From assembly GCA_018818065.1 (NCBI GenBank), contig JAHISV010000012.1:310001-374000 (forward strand): a stretch of 64,000 bases of DNA, read 5' to 3'. Origin of the DNA: Bacteroidota bacterium (GTDB lineage Bacteria > Bacteroidota > Ignavibacteria > Ignavibacteriales > Melioribacteraceae). Below the pieces are notes generated by a model, which did not search any database, was not told where the DNA came from, and saw nothing but the letters and a program-made list of their open reading frames with translations. Positions 18,718 through 27,764 of the stretch are shown piece by piece (the stretch's first letter is position 1; each line of letters begins with the position of its first letter). A program made the position numbers and the translations under genes.

Positions 18718-19821
18718 ATGGAAACCACAAAGAACAGCGCTGACGCTTTAAACCTGAACAATCCTTATGATTTAATTGATGGTGCAGAGGGCGAAGGTTT
18801 ACTTGAAACGAGTGAATACTTAAAAAAAATAATTCAAAATAAGGATTCCTCAATTGATGAAAGAATTGAAGCTTATGAAGATATCATGGATTCTGAGGTT
18901 GGTGACTCATCTTTAATTAGGGCCAGGAATATTGAACGGGAGTTAAACATAAAGCAAATTTACCTTAAATTCGAAGGCAGTAATCCCACCGGAACACAAA
19001 AAGACAGAATTGCGTTTGCCCAGGCGATGGATGCAATGAGACGAGGATATGATACAATGACCTTAGCGACCTGCGGCAATTATGGCGCTGCCTGCGCGCT
19101 GGCCGCCTCGTTAGCTGGTTTAAAATGCCTTATTCACCTCCCGGAAAATTATCGTACCCAAAGAATAAATGAAATGACTGACCTTGGTGCGGAGATAATA
19201 AGAGTTAACGGTGACTATGAAAACGCGGTTTCAGTATCGTCTGAATTTGCAACTCATAACGAGTTTTATGACGCAAACCCAGGCGGCAATAATATTATGC
19301 TTCAGCTTAAAGCTTATGGTGAAATTGCCTATGAAATTTATGATGAATTAAGAGACGCCCCTGGTTACGTTGCTTTACCTGTCTCAAATGGTACAACGCT
19401 GGCAGGTGTATATAAGGGTTTTCTAAGTTTGTACAGACGGGGGAAAACATCCCGAATACCAAAAATAATTGCAGGATCTTCCTTTAAAAAGAACCCGATT
19501 ATTCAGGCATTTATTAACAATAAAGAGACTTGTGAAGATCTTGTTCCATATAAAATTAAAGAGACAAGAATTAATGAGCCTTTAATAAACTGGCATTCTA
19601 TTGATGGTGATCTTGCACTGGATGCAATTAGAAAATCAAAAGGATACGGAGCCGATGCAACAGATAAAGAAATGCAACATTTTTCAAAGTTGTTGAGAGA
19701 AAGAGAAGGCATTTCAGTTATCCCTGCCTCTACAGCGGGACTTGTAGCTCTATCCGAATGGAATAAAAAACAACAAATAAACAACGATAGATTTGTAATT
19801 GTATTAACAGGGAGAAAATAA
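18718..19821 (+). CDS. Threonine synthase/cysteine synthase-like PLP enzyme
   Basis: This is a fold-type II PLP enzyme of 367 residues. LKFEGSNPTGTQKDRIAFAQ holds the Schiff-base lysine (about residue 102). ATCGNYGAACALAASLAGLKC is the phosphate- and substrate-binding loop. LPVSNGTTLAGVYKGF is the glycine-rich cofactor loop, and VIPASTAGLVAL lies near the C-terminus. The family catalyses beta- or gamma-replacement and elimination on amino acids; the exact reaction cannot be predicted. The N-terminal 60 residues are extra compared with cysteine synthase. Its stop overlaps the DUF1611 start (TAATG), so it is the first gene of that operon. It should be read as a pathway-specific lyase or ligase rather than housekeeping threonine synthase. 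Confidence 0.82.
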   Translation: METTKNSADALNLNNPYDLIDGAEGEGLLETSEYLKKIIQNKDSSIDERIEAYEDIMDSEVGDSSLIRARNIERELNIKQIYLKFEGSNPTGTQKDRIAFAQAMDAMRRGYDTMTLATCGNYGAACALAASLAGLKCLIHLPENYRTQRINEMTDLGAEIIRVNGDYENAVSVSSEFATHNEFYDANPGGNNIMLQLKAYGEIAYEIYDELRDAPGYVALPVSNGTTLAGVYKGFLSLYRRGKTSRIPKIIAGSSFKKNPIIQAFINNKETCEDLVPYKIKETRINEPLINWHSIDGDLALDAIRKSKGYGADATDKEMQHFSKLLREREGISVIPASTAGLVALSEWNKKQQINNDRFVIVLTGRK

Positions 19822-20927
19822 TGAACACTTCACCGGAAGGTAATGCAATAGTATACTGTCAGGATGCATTCAATACACTTAATGGTAAGACAGCACATGG
19901 ACTAGTAAGATTTACAAATCGTTATAAGGTGCTTTCTGTAATTGACTCTAAGTATGCCGGACAGGATTCCGGAATGGTATTGGATGGTAAACCTAACAAT
20001 ATTCCAATTTTTTCTTCAATGCAAGAAGCGATTATCAATGCCAAAACGAACAAAAAAACAATTACTCATTTTGTCGTTGGTTTGGCCCCCGATGGCGGCA
20101 GGCTCGATCCCAAAGCTAAGGAAGTGATAAAAGCTGCTCTAAGAAATAAGTTCAGCGTGGATTGTGGTCTGCACGATTATTTAACCGAAGATGAGGAGAT
20201 TAAATATCTTGCTGACAGGTTTGACGTAAAAATCAGGGATATACGCAAACCTCCGCACAGAAAACATCTGCATTTTTTTAGTGGAAAAATTGAAGAAGTA
20301 ACTTCACTGAAAATTGCCATGCTGGGAACTGATTCTGCTATTGGTAAGAGAACAACCGCCTGGATATTAGTTAATGCTCTTAATGAACTTGGTTATACCG
20401 CGGAAATGATAGGAACCGGACAAACAGCCTGGCTGCAGGGTGCCAAATTCTCCATTGTTCTGGATTCGCTTGTTAATGATTTTGTAAGTGGTGAGATAGA
20501 GCATGCCGTGCATTCCGCCTGGTCTATGAAAAACCCTGATGTAATTGTAATTGAGGGACAGGGTAGTTTGCTTAATCCCGCTTACCCTGGTGGTTTCGAA
20601 ATACTTGCAGCAGCAAGACCGGACATTATAATACTTCAACACGCGCCAGCCCGATTGGAATATGATGGTTTTCCTGGTTATAAATTACACCCTCTTGAAA
20701 AACAGATAGAAGCCCTTGAAATTATTTCCGGGAAACCTGTGGTTGCCATAACGATTAATCATGAAAACATGAGCAATGAAGAAATCGAAAATTCCATTGT
20801 TGATATCTACAACAGATTCCAAAAACCTGCTTTTGATGTTTTGAAGGAAGGCGGACAAGGATTGGCAAAAGAATTAATAAAACTAATGGGTTTGAAAGCA
20901 AAGAAGAAAAATCTGGAAACCGTGTAA
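19821..20927 (+). CDS. DUF1611 family protein, DgcN-like
   Basis: This 368-residue protein has the DUF1611 arrangement. An N-terminal Rossmann-like half includes HFVVGLAPDGGRLDPKAKEVIKAA and DCGLHDYLTEDEEI. A C-terminal P-loop half has GTDSAIGKRTTAW (Walker-A-like, about 169-180), MIGTGQTAWLQGA and VIEGQGSLLNPAYPGG. To my knowledge the characterised member DgcN acetylates D-glutamate, and DUF1611 genes often adjoin enolase-superfamily epimerases. The same partner lies two genes downstream here (23300-24379). It starts in a TAATG overlap with the PLP enzyme and ends 1 nt before the PP-loop fusion. The exact substrate remains open: the P-loop suggests nucleotide or CoA use. Confidence 0.82.
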   Translation: MNTSPEGNAIVYCQDAFNTLNGKTAHGLVRFTNRYKVLSVIDSKYAGQDSGMVLDGKPNNIPIFSSMQEAIINAKTNKKTITHFVVGLAPDGGRLDPKAKEVIKAALRNKFSVDCGLHDYLTEDEEIKYLADRFDVKIRDIRKPPHRKHLHFFSGKIEEVTSLKIAMLGTDSAIGKRTTAWILVNALNELGYTAEMIGTGQTAWLQGAKFSIVLDSLVNDFVSGEIEHAVHSAWSMKNPDVIVIEGQGSLLNPAYPGGFEILAAARPDIIILQHAPARLEYDGFPGYKLHPLEKQIEALEIISGKPVVAITINHENMSNEEIENSIVDIYNRFQKPAFDVLKEGGQGLAKELIKLMGLKAKKKNLETV

Positions 20928-20928
20928 G

Positions 20929-23292
20929 ATGAATACAACAAAAGCCATTAAAAGCGATCAGGGATCAATAAAGGATTTACTGGTTATTGATAAACTTATT
21001 GTGGGTCCGGCCGTTCTTGAAAAGAACAGAATTATTACCGAATATAAAGTTGTTCAGAATGGCAAGTCGGAATCAACAGAGCTAATATATAAATATGAAG
21101 ATAGTGTGTTGGATCCGGACAAGGAATCATTTGTTAACCTTGCTAATATTATTACAGCACAGGTAGCTTTAAATTATGGTTTGTTCTGTCGCGAAATTAT
21201 TTTCAGAGGGCTCTTTGACGATGTTGACAAAAAGCTAATAACAGAGTGGATGGATAACACATCAAAAGAGATTTATGTAAAAAAAATTCTTGAAGAGAAT
21301 CCCTTTCTCATCGGGAAAGCAAAGAATCTGACCGCAGTAAAGTTAAAGTCCTATACGCAGGCTAAAATAATTTTTGAAGATACTTCTAAAGAACCTGTAA
21401 AAACAAAATGGGAATACTGGAACACTGATTTACAGAAATATACTATACTTTCCAGCGGAGGCAAAGACTCTCTGCTGTCGTACGGATTGCTGAATGAAAT
21501 TGGTAAAGAAATTCATCCAATCTTCATAAACGAATCAGGAAGGCATTGGTTTACTGCCCTTAACGCCTACAAAAAATTTAAGAGTGACGTACCAAATACT
21601 TCGCGGGTATGGGTTAATAGCGACCGCGTTTTCAACTGGATGCTTAAACACCTGTCATTTATTAGACCGGATTTTAACACTCTGAGAGCTGATATGTACC
21701 CAATAAGATTATGGACGGTTGCGGTATTTCTTTTTGGGGCTTTACCAATAATGAGAGCCAAAGGTGTCGGCCGACTTGTTATAGGTGATGAGTACGACAC
21801 AACAATAAAAAAATATCACGAGGGAATTTTACATTACGATGGTTTATATGATCAGAGTAGATATTTTGATGATTCGATGTCGAGATATTTTATGCGTAAA
21901 GGATGGGCAGTTTCCCAATTCTCTATTCTTCGCCCGGTTTCCGAGTTAAGCATCCAGACCATTCTGGCAACGCGTTACCCGGAACTGCAAAAACTTCAGG
22001 TATCATGCCACGCCGCCCATAAAGAAGAAGAAATAATTAAACCTTGCGGCAAGTGCGAAAAATGCAGACGAATTGTTGGTATGCTGATGGCGATTGACGC
22101 TGATCCTGCAAACTGCGGATATAACAAGGAACAGATAAAGTATTGCTTAAATGCTTTAAAGGCTGGCGACCTTCACCAGGAAGAAGAAGGTGTAGAACAT
22201 CTTAAGTTTTTGTTGAAAGAAAAGAACCTGATTGAATTTGACGAAAAAGATCTGAAGAAGATTAGAGAGCGGAAAGAGGTAGTATCTCTAAGGTTTGATA
22301 ATGACAAGTCCACAATGAACTACATTCCAAAGGAATTAAGAAGGGCACTTTATAATATTTACCTGGAACACACACTTGGAGCCTATAAAAAGGTTAACAA
22401 GAAATGGATAGAGACTGATATTTTCTCAGACGCAGAATATGAAAAACCTTATCCGTTCGAGTTCACAGGGAAAAAGTCAAAAAAAGTAAACTTGAAGAAC
22501 GAAAAGCTCTCCTCAAAATATTTATGGGCAGAACTTACCTGGCAGGAAGCAGAGGAGAAACTAAAGACAATAGATATAGCGATTTTACCGGTTGGAGCAA
22601 TTGAGCAGCATGGACCGCATCTGCCCCTTGATGTAGACGCCTTTGATGCCGAATATCTTGCAAATCAGGTGGCAGCCGCCTGCAGCGAACCAAAACCATT
22701 AGTACTACCTTTAATACCCTATGGTGTTTCTTACCACCACGAAGAGTTTGCCGGTACAATTTCCATTTCTAATAATACTCTGGCAAGTCTCATTCATGAA
22801 ATAGGATTGGGGTTGGCTAGACAGGGCATCAGAAAACTGGTAATAATTAACGGACACGGTGATAACAAACCAACATTAAATTATGCAGCCCAGATGATAA
22901 ACAGAGACACTGGAATATTTGTAGCCGTTGACACAGGTGAAAGCAGCGATACCGACCTTGATGATATATCGTCAACTCCAAATGATATTCATGCAGGGGA
23001 AATTGAAACAAGCACAACTTTAGCCTTAAGGCCATCTCTTGTGAAAATGGATAAAGCCGAAGAAAACTGCCTAAGCTTTTCCAGCAGGTATCTCAATTTT
23101 TCATCACTTCGCGGCGTGCCGTGGTATTCAAAAACAAAATCTATTTCTTCCAGTGGCGTAATGGGCGATCCTACAAAAGCCAGCTTCGAAAAAGGAGAAA
23201 AAATATGGAAAATTATGATAGCCCATCTTGTGGGATTCATAGAAGACTTAAAATCACTTGACCCCGACCAAATTCATCAAAAAAGATATTGA
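20929..23292 (+). CDS. PP-loop ATPase fused to a creatininase-type amidohydrolase
   Basis: Two enzymes share one 787-residue chain. The N-terminal half is an N-type ATP-pyrophosphatase with LSSGGKDSLLSYGLL (about 174-188) and a zinc-type cysteine cluster SCHAAH...CGKCEKCRR near 360-380, as in QueC-like proteins. MurL, the ATP-dependent epimerase of UDP-MurNAc-L-Ala-L-Glu, is of a similar make-up. The C-terminal half (about 530-775) is a creatininase-family metallo-amidohydrolase with GAIEQHGPHLPLDVD (555-569), NGHGDN (640) and HAGEIETS (688), carrying all metal ligands expected. The linker (about 400-530) is charged and unassigned. It lies 1 nt after the DUF1611 gene and 7 nt before the dipeptide epimerase, so all four act in one pathway. 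The reaction is unknown. Confidence 0.85.
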   Translation: MNTTKAIKSDQGSIKDLLVIDKLIVGPAVLEKNRIITEYKVVQNGKSESTELIYKYEDSVLDPDKESFVNLANIITAQVALNYGLFCREIIFRGLFDDVDKKLITEWMDNTSKEIYVKKILEENPFLIGKAKNLTAVKLKSYTQAKIIFEDTSKEPVKTKWEYWNTDLQKYTILSSGGKDSLLSYGLLNEIGKEIHPIFINESGRHWFTALNAYKKFKSDVPNTSRVWVNSDRVFNWMLKHLSFIRPDFNTLRADMYPIRLWTVAVFLFGALPIMRAKGVGRLVIGDEYDTTIKKYHEGILHYDGLYDQSRYFDDSMSRYFMRKGWAVSQFSILRPVSELSIQTILATRYPELQKLQVSCHAAHKEEEIIKPCGKCEKCRRIVGMLMAIDADPANCGYNKEQIKYCLNALKAGDLHQEEEGVEHLKFLLKEKNLIEFDEKDLKKIRERKEVVSLRFDNDKSTMNYIPKELRRALYNIYLEHTLGAYKKVNKKWIETDIFSDAEYEKPYPFEFTGKKSKKVNLKNEKLSSKYLWAELTWQEAEEKLKTIDIAILPVGAIEQHGPHLPLDVDAFDAEYLANQVAAACSEPKPLVLPLIPYGVSYHHEEFAGTISISNNTLASLIHEIGLGLARQGIRKLVIINGHGDNKPTLNYAAQMINRDTGIFVAVDTGESSDTDLDDISSTPNDIHAGEIETSTTLALRPSLVKMDKAEENCLSFSSRYLNFSSLRGVPWYSKTKSISSSGVMGDPTKASFEKGEKIWKIMIAHLVGFIEDLKSLDPDQIHQKRY

Positions 23293-23299
23293 GCAAATA

Positions 23300-24379
23300 A
23301 TGAAAATTGAAAGTATTGATTTCGCCTCTGTCAAAATGCCTCTGAAAGAGCCTTATGATATTGCATATGAAACCGTTTCGGAAATTGAAAATATTTTTAT
23401 CCGAATCCAGCTCGATAATGGTATAGTTGGATATGGAAGTACTGCACCTGATCTTGAGGTTACCGGCGAAACTCCCGGGCAAGTTCTTGAAGATGTAGAA
23501 GAAATCATTAAACCGATACTAATGAATGAAGATCCTTTAAGATATTCTTTCCATTTGAGTAAGTTGAAAGACATCCTTACTAATAAACCATCAACACTTG
23601 CTCTGGCTGATACCGTACTTTTTGATCTTCTTGGTAAAATTTGCAGACAGCCGGTCTATAAAATATTTGGGGCCTTTAAGAAAAAAATGGCAACAAGTGT
23701 AACTATTGGAATTCTCCCCATGGAAGAAACCATACTGAGAGCCAAGTATTACCTTGGAGAGGGTTTCAGAATACTGAAAATAAAGGGGGGAAAAGATGTG
23801 CAGGAGGATATCAGAAAAATCAATAGAATACGAAAAGAGGTAGGAAATAATATAAAACTGAGATTCGATGCTAATCAGGGATATACAATAAATGAAACCT
23901 TTATGTTCTTTGAGGGTGTTAAGGAATCAAATGTTGAAATACTTGAACAGCCAACCCCCAGAAATCAACCTGACTCATTAGGGAAGTTTACTGAAAATCT
24001 TGGTATTTTGATAATGGCTGATGAAAGCCTGCTCACTCTTAGGGATGTTTTCAGTCTTGTACAAAAAAAACTTGTGGATACTGTTAACATAAAGTTAATG
24101 AAAGTTGGTGGCATTCAGGAAGCGCTTCACATTAATTCAGTAGCCAAATCTGCCAACGTACATTGTATGATTGGTTGCATGGATGAGTCGGCACTCAGCA
24201 TTGCAGCCGGTCTCCATTTTGCTTTAGCCAAACCAAATGTAATTTATGCTGACCTTGACGGACATATTGATTTATTGAATGATCCTGCCGCCGGCGCTGT
24301 TAGATTAAAGAATGGATTTATCTACCCAACCGGAGGAAATGGTTTGGGGTTTGATCTGCCTGATAAAATTTTTAACTAA
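23300..24379 (+). CDS. Enolase-superfamily dipeptide (L-Ala-D/L-Glu type) epimerase
   Basis: This (359 residues) belongs to the muconate-lactonising group of the enolase superfamily. Catalytic and metal residues are all visible in this numbering: LKIKGG with Lys 160 and Lys 162, RFDANQG with Asp 190, EQPTP with Glu 216, ADES with Asp 241 and NIKLMK with Lys 265. The late motif ADLDGH supplies Asp 318 and Asp 320, the DxD pair that in Ala-Glu epimerases binds the peptide amino group. The spacing is nearly that of the Bacillus enzyme, so a dipeptide with a free N-terminus is the best substrate guess. The DUF1611 context alternatively points to N-acetylglutamate racemisation (DgcA-like). I start at the ATG at 23300; an earlier in-frame start would lie inside the upstream gene. 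Confidence 0.87.
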   Translation: MKIESIDFASVKMPLKEPYDIAYETVSEIENIFIRIQLDNGIVGYGSTAPDLEVTGETPGQVLEDVEEIIKPILMNEDPLRYSFHLSKLKDILTNKPSTLALADTVLFDLLGKICRQPVYKIFGAFKKKMATSVTIGILPMEETILRAKYYLGEGFRILKIKGGKDVQEDIRKINRIRKEVGNNIKLRFDANQGYTINETFMFFEGVKESNVEILEQPTPRNQPDSLGKFTENLGILIMADESLLTLRDVFSLVQKKLVDTVNIKLMKVGGIQEALHINSVAKSANVHCMIGCMDESALSIAAGLHFALAKPNVIYADLDGHIDLLNDPAAGAVRLKNGFIYPTGGNGLGFDLPDKIFN

Positions 24380-24393
24380 TTTTTGGATTTTAT

Positions 24394-25356
24394 ATGTCAA
24401 TTACTATCTGGCTTCTCTTTCTGGTTTTAATCACGGCACTGCTTGCCTTAGATTTGGGAGTATTCCATAAAAAAGATGAAGTACTTAAATACAGTTCGGC
24501 AATGCTTTGGAGTATATTCTGGATAGTACTTTCATTGTTGTTTGGTCTGGTTGTGTATTTTCTTTATGACCACCCGGAGTTCAACTCTCACTCCAACATT
24601 CATTCTTTGAGTCCGGCAACAGCATTAATTCAATATTACACCGGCTATATAATCGAGAAATCTCTTAGTCTTGATAATATATTCGTTATTGTTCTCATCT
24701 TTCAATATTTCAAAATACCTGATAAATACCAGCATAAAGTGTTGTTCTGGGGTATTCTCGGTGCTATTCTATTACGCGGCGTTATGATAATTTTTGGTGT
24801 TGCGCTTATTCAGGAATTTGCATGGTTACTCTATGTTTTTGGAGTATTTCTTATCTATACTTCAATTAAAATGTATCTTGAAAGGGATAAGGTAAGCACA
24901 CCGCAAAATAACTTCATCTATAAAAAGATAGTCAGCAAAATAAGATATGTTGATACTTACGAGCATGGTCACTTTTTCATATTCAAAGATGGTTTGAGAT
25001 ATGCTACACCCCTGTTCCTTGCCCTGATTGTAATTGAACTATCGGATGTTGTTTTTGCGGTTGATTCGATCCCGGCTATTTTTTCTGTAACTCTTGACCC
25101 ATTCATTATCTTCACTTCAAATATTTTTGCCATACTTGGCTTGCGTTCCCTCTACTTCGTTCTTGCAGCTCTGATTAATAAATTCAGGTACCTTAAGTAT
25201 AGTCTCATCTTTATTTTATTTTACATAGGTATCAAGATGGTAGTAGTAGATCTTTACCATATACCCACTGTACTTTCACTGACTATAATTTTAACGGCCT
25301 TAACACTTGGAATTGTTCTTTCACTATATAATAAATCACCAGAAGAATCTGTCTAA
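24394..25356 (+). CDS. TerC/Alx family integral membrane protein
   Basis: This 320-residue protein has about eight to nine hydrophobic helices. It carries the TerC family signatures LSLDNIFVIVLIFQYFKIP in the first half and IELSDVVFAVDSIPAIFSV in the second, with membrane-embedded acidic residues. Members in well-studied bacteria export manganese or support metallation of exported proteins; the name tellurite resistance is historical. It lies 14 nt after the epimerase and is probably transcribed with the DUF1611 operon. A functional link, such as metal supply for the Mg- and metal-dependent enzymes of that operon, is conceivable but unproven. Confidence 0.88.
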   Translation: MSITIWLLFLVLITALLALDLGVFHKKDEVLKYSSAMLWSIFWIVLSLLFGLVVYFLYDHPEFNSHSNIHSLSPATALIQYYTGYIIEKSLSLDNIFVIVLIFQYFKIPDKYQHKVLFWGILGAILLRGVMIIFGVALIQEFAWLLYVFGVFLIYTSIKMYLERDKVSTPQNNFIYKKIVSKIRYVDTYEHGHFFIFKDGLRYATPLFLALIVIELSDVVFAVDSIPAIFSVTLDPFIIFTSNIFAILGLRSLYFVLAALINKFRYLKYSLIFILFYIGIKMVVVDLYHIPTVLSLTIILTALTLGIVLSLYNKSPEESV

Positions 25357-25368
25357 GTGTAGAGGCAA

Positions 25369-26517
25369 TTAGTAATAGACTCGGGGGACTCTGGTGTTAA
25401 TGTTCGTAAGAATTTCATAAGGAATTGTGCCTGCCCAATTTGCCAATTCCTCAACGGAAATTCTTTCATTTCCGTCGTTGCCAATTAAACAGACTTCGTC
25501 ATTGTTGAATGCGCTATCATTTTCAATATTTACTATTATTTGATCCATGGCGATTCCGCCAATAATGGGGTAGCGTTTACCTCTTATAATTACCTGGGCT
25601 GACTTATGCATGCTTCTAAAGTAACCATCACCATAGCCAACAGGAACCGTAACTGCTCTTACATTATGATCAGATTGCCATGTTGAATCGTAGCCAACAG
25701 GATGATTTGGTTTTATAACTTTGAAATAAACAACCCTGCTTTTCCAGCTAAGCGTAGGAAGTACCCTTACAGAACGTTCGACATCCTCTGATGGGTACAC
25801 ACCATAGCACATTATGCCTGGTCTTACCAGATCGAAATAGGAATCTTTATGCTGCAAAATAGCGCCGGAGTTGGCAATATGCCTAATAGGTGGCTTTAAT
25901 GAATTTTTCTCAAAGTATTCCAAAACATCATTAAATCTTTCGAGTTGCAAATTGGTATAGCTTTTATCAGAAGAATAAGAACTGGCAAAATGAGAGTAAA
26001 TTCCCTCAACCTCCAGCCATTTACATTTAAGTGCCTCTTCAATAAACTTCTCAGATGAATAATAGTGAACACCAATTCGCTCAAGCCCCGTATCTATTTT
26101 AAGGTGCACTTTGGCTTTTTTGTTCAATTGTTCAGCAGTTTCATTAATCTGTTTTATTTTGTCGGGTGAGGAAGCTGTAATCGTTAAATCATTTTCAATA
26201 AAAAGGGGTATCTGGTTCCCTATTATTCCACCAAGAACTAAAATTGGCAGTCTAATACCTAACTCGCGAAGTAGCACCCCTTCTTCGAGTACGGCAACCC
26301 CAAGATAATCCGCGCCAAATTCCTCCATTAAGCGGGCAGTTTGTACAAGACCGTGCCCGTAGGCGTTGGCTTTTAAAATGGGCATTATCTTGCTGGCACC
26401 AACTTTGGCTTTTATTGCCTCAAAGTTCTCGCGTAATCTGGAAATGTTTACCTCAACAATAGTGGGGCGTAGTATATCCCCAACACTGATTGTTGGATAA
26501 TTATTATTTTTACTCAT
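25369..26517 (-). CDS. alr: Alanine racemase
   Basis: This PLP enzyme interconverts L- and D-alanine for peptidoglycan. The N-terminal barrel holds ILKANAYGHGLV with the PLP lysine at about residue 49 and the LKIDTGLERIGVH strand. The C-terminal domain has VPVGYGDGYFRSM with the catalytic tyrosine and GGIAMDQIIVNI. The length of 382 is normal, and the ATG at 26517 is chosen over a TTG 15 nt further upstream. It is convergent with the TerC gene (12 nt apart) and divergent from the PRPP synthetase gene. It is the first of several D-amino-acid enzymes in this part of the window. Confidence 0.93.
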   Translation of the reverse strand: MSKNNNYPTISVGDILRPTIVEVNISRLRENFEAIKAKVGASKIMPILKANAYGHGLVQTARLMEEFGADYLGVAVLEEGVLLRELGIRLPILVLGGIIGNQIPLFIENDLTITASSPDKIKQINETAEQLNKKAKVHLKIDTGLERIGVHYYSSEKFIEEALKCKWLEVEGIYSHFASSYSSDKSYTNLQLERFNDVLEYFEKNSLKPPIRHIANSGAILQHKDSYFDLVRPGIMCYGVYPSEDVERSVRVLPTLSWKSRVVYFKVIKPNHPVGYDSTWQSDHNVRAVTVPVGYGDGYFRSMHKSAQVIIRGKRYPIIGGIAMDQIIVNIENDSAFNNDEVCLIGNDGNERISVEELANWAGTIPYEILTNINTRVPRVYY

Positions 26518-26613
26518 CCCGCCAGCTTTCAAATTATATTAATATCTAATTATAATTCAATTAACAAAAAAATAATCCCTTAAATTGAATTTCAAAATAG
26601 CAAAATAACGTTT

Positions 26614-26631
26614 GTATACCAAGGGGGATAT
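26614..26631. promoter_or_regulatory. Candidate regulator site between alr and the PRPP synthetase gene
   Basis: GTATACCAAGGGGGATAT is the reverse-orientation relative of the elements at 17395 and 18600 (read on the minus strand: ATATCCCCC, then TTGG, then TATAC). It lies 90 nt before the ATG at 26721 and about 97 nt before the alr start, so it could serve either gene. Confidence 0.35.
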
Positions 26632-26720
26632 GTTCTGTGCACTACTATCCCACTAACCAAATAATTCTTTATATATAGATTAATTTACGGAGTTTTTAAC
26701 AAGTGAATAGCAGGTGAGCA

Positions 26721-27764
26721 ATGATTAATGTTCAGTCCTTTATAAACAAAGAATCCAGCCATATTGACCTGGTTATTGCCAGTACTCATGCCGGAGATTA
26801 CCTGGCAGATAAGGTAGTGGACTTTTACAAATCAAAAATTAAATACCCTTTACTGGTCTTAAAGGGTATTGACAGATTTTTTTCGGATGGTGAAATAAGA
26901 GTTAGGCTTGAAAATTCCGTTAATGGCGCCAGAGTGTTTTTAATTGGTTGTTTCTTCAACATGAACAAAGATTACTCCATAAATGATAATTTAATAAGCT
27001 TTTTAATTGCCGTAAGAGCACTGAAAGAACATGGCGCCAGAGATGTAATTGGTGTTATACCATACATGCCCTACGCAAGGCAGGACAAGCCAACAGAGTT
27101 CACAAGAGAACCTACCACTATAAAGCTGATCTGTGACCTTTTAATTGAATCGGGGATTGACAGAATAGTAACTCTTGAAGCACATAGCCCGCAACTCCAC
27201 GGGTTTCTGGGGAAAATTCCCCTGACGAATATCTCGTCAATTCCTATTTTTTCGGAAGTTTTTAATCGTTTTTCCAACTCCACCAATGTTATTTCCGTAT
27301 CGCCTGATATTGGCAGCGCAAAATTAATAAAACATTTTTCAAAAGAGTTGGGAACAAGTATCGTAATCGCTTCCAAACACCGCCCAAACATAGAAGAGGT
27401 TGAAATCACCGAACTTGTGGGTCATATTACCAATGAACATGATACAGCAATAATTCTGGATGATATTATTTCGACCGGAGGAACAATTGAAGCAGTTTGC
27501 AGGGAATTGAGCAAAAAAGGTATAAGCAATATATATATTGGATCATCGCACCTTCTTGGTGTAAGGGACTTTATGCAAAAACTTGAATACATGCATAAAA
27601 ATTATGGGGTTAAAAAGGTTTATGCTACAAATTCCATCGTTCACAGCACAGAAGCTCTGGAATCAGATTTAATTGAGATTATTGATATATCGGAAATAAT
27701 AGCGCTGGTAATAAACAGGCTTTATCATAATAAATCTGTTAGTGAAGTTTTTCTCCATGATTAA
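26721..27764 (+). CDS. Ribose-phosphate pyrophosphokinase (PRPP synthetase), divergent type
   Basis: It joins ATP and ribose-5-phosphate to PRPP. The 347-residue protein has FFSDGEIRVRLENSV, the YMPYARQDKPTEFTREPTT flexible loop, and AHSPQLHGF (from LEAHSPQ). The PRPP-binding signature is ILDDIISTGGTI. The loop after YARQD differs from the usual RK-rich pattern of housekeeping Prs. The usual FANGE motif is replaced by FFSDGE, which suggests a second, specialised copy. The ATG follows a good AGGTGAG ribosome-binding site. It is monocistronic and ends before a pair of hairpins at 27891-27956. Confidence 0.85.
   Translation: MINVQSFINKESSHIDLVIASTHAGDYLADKVVDFYKSKIKYPLLVLKGIDRFFSDGEIRVRLENSVNGARVFLIGCFFNMNKDYSINDNLISFLIAVRALKEHGARDVIGVIPYMPYARQDKPTEFTREPTTIKLICDLLIESGIDRIVTLEAHSPQLHGFLGKIPLTNISSIPIFSEVFNRFSNSTNVISVSPDIGSAKLIKHFSKELGTSIVIASKHRPNIEEVEITELVGHITNEHDTAIILDDIISTGGTIEAVCRELSKKGISNIYIGSSHLLGVRDFMQKLEYMHKNYGVKKVYATNSIVHSTEALESDLIEIIDISEIIALVINRLYHNKSVSEVFLHD

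Noticed and set aside
24394-25356. Tellurite resistance operon (TerC, with TerB-like protein at 60544)
   Set aside because: The two genes are 35 kb apart, there is no terZADE set, and TerC relatives mostly act in manganese homeostasis.
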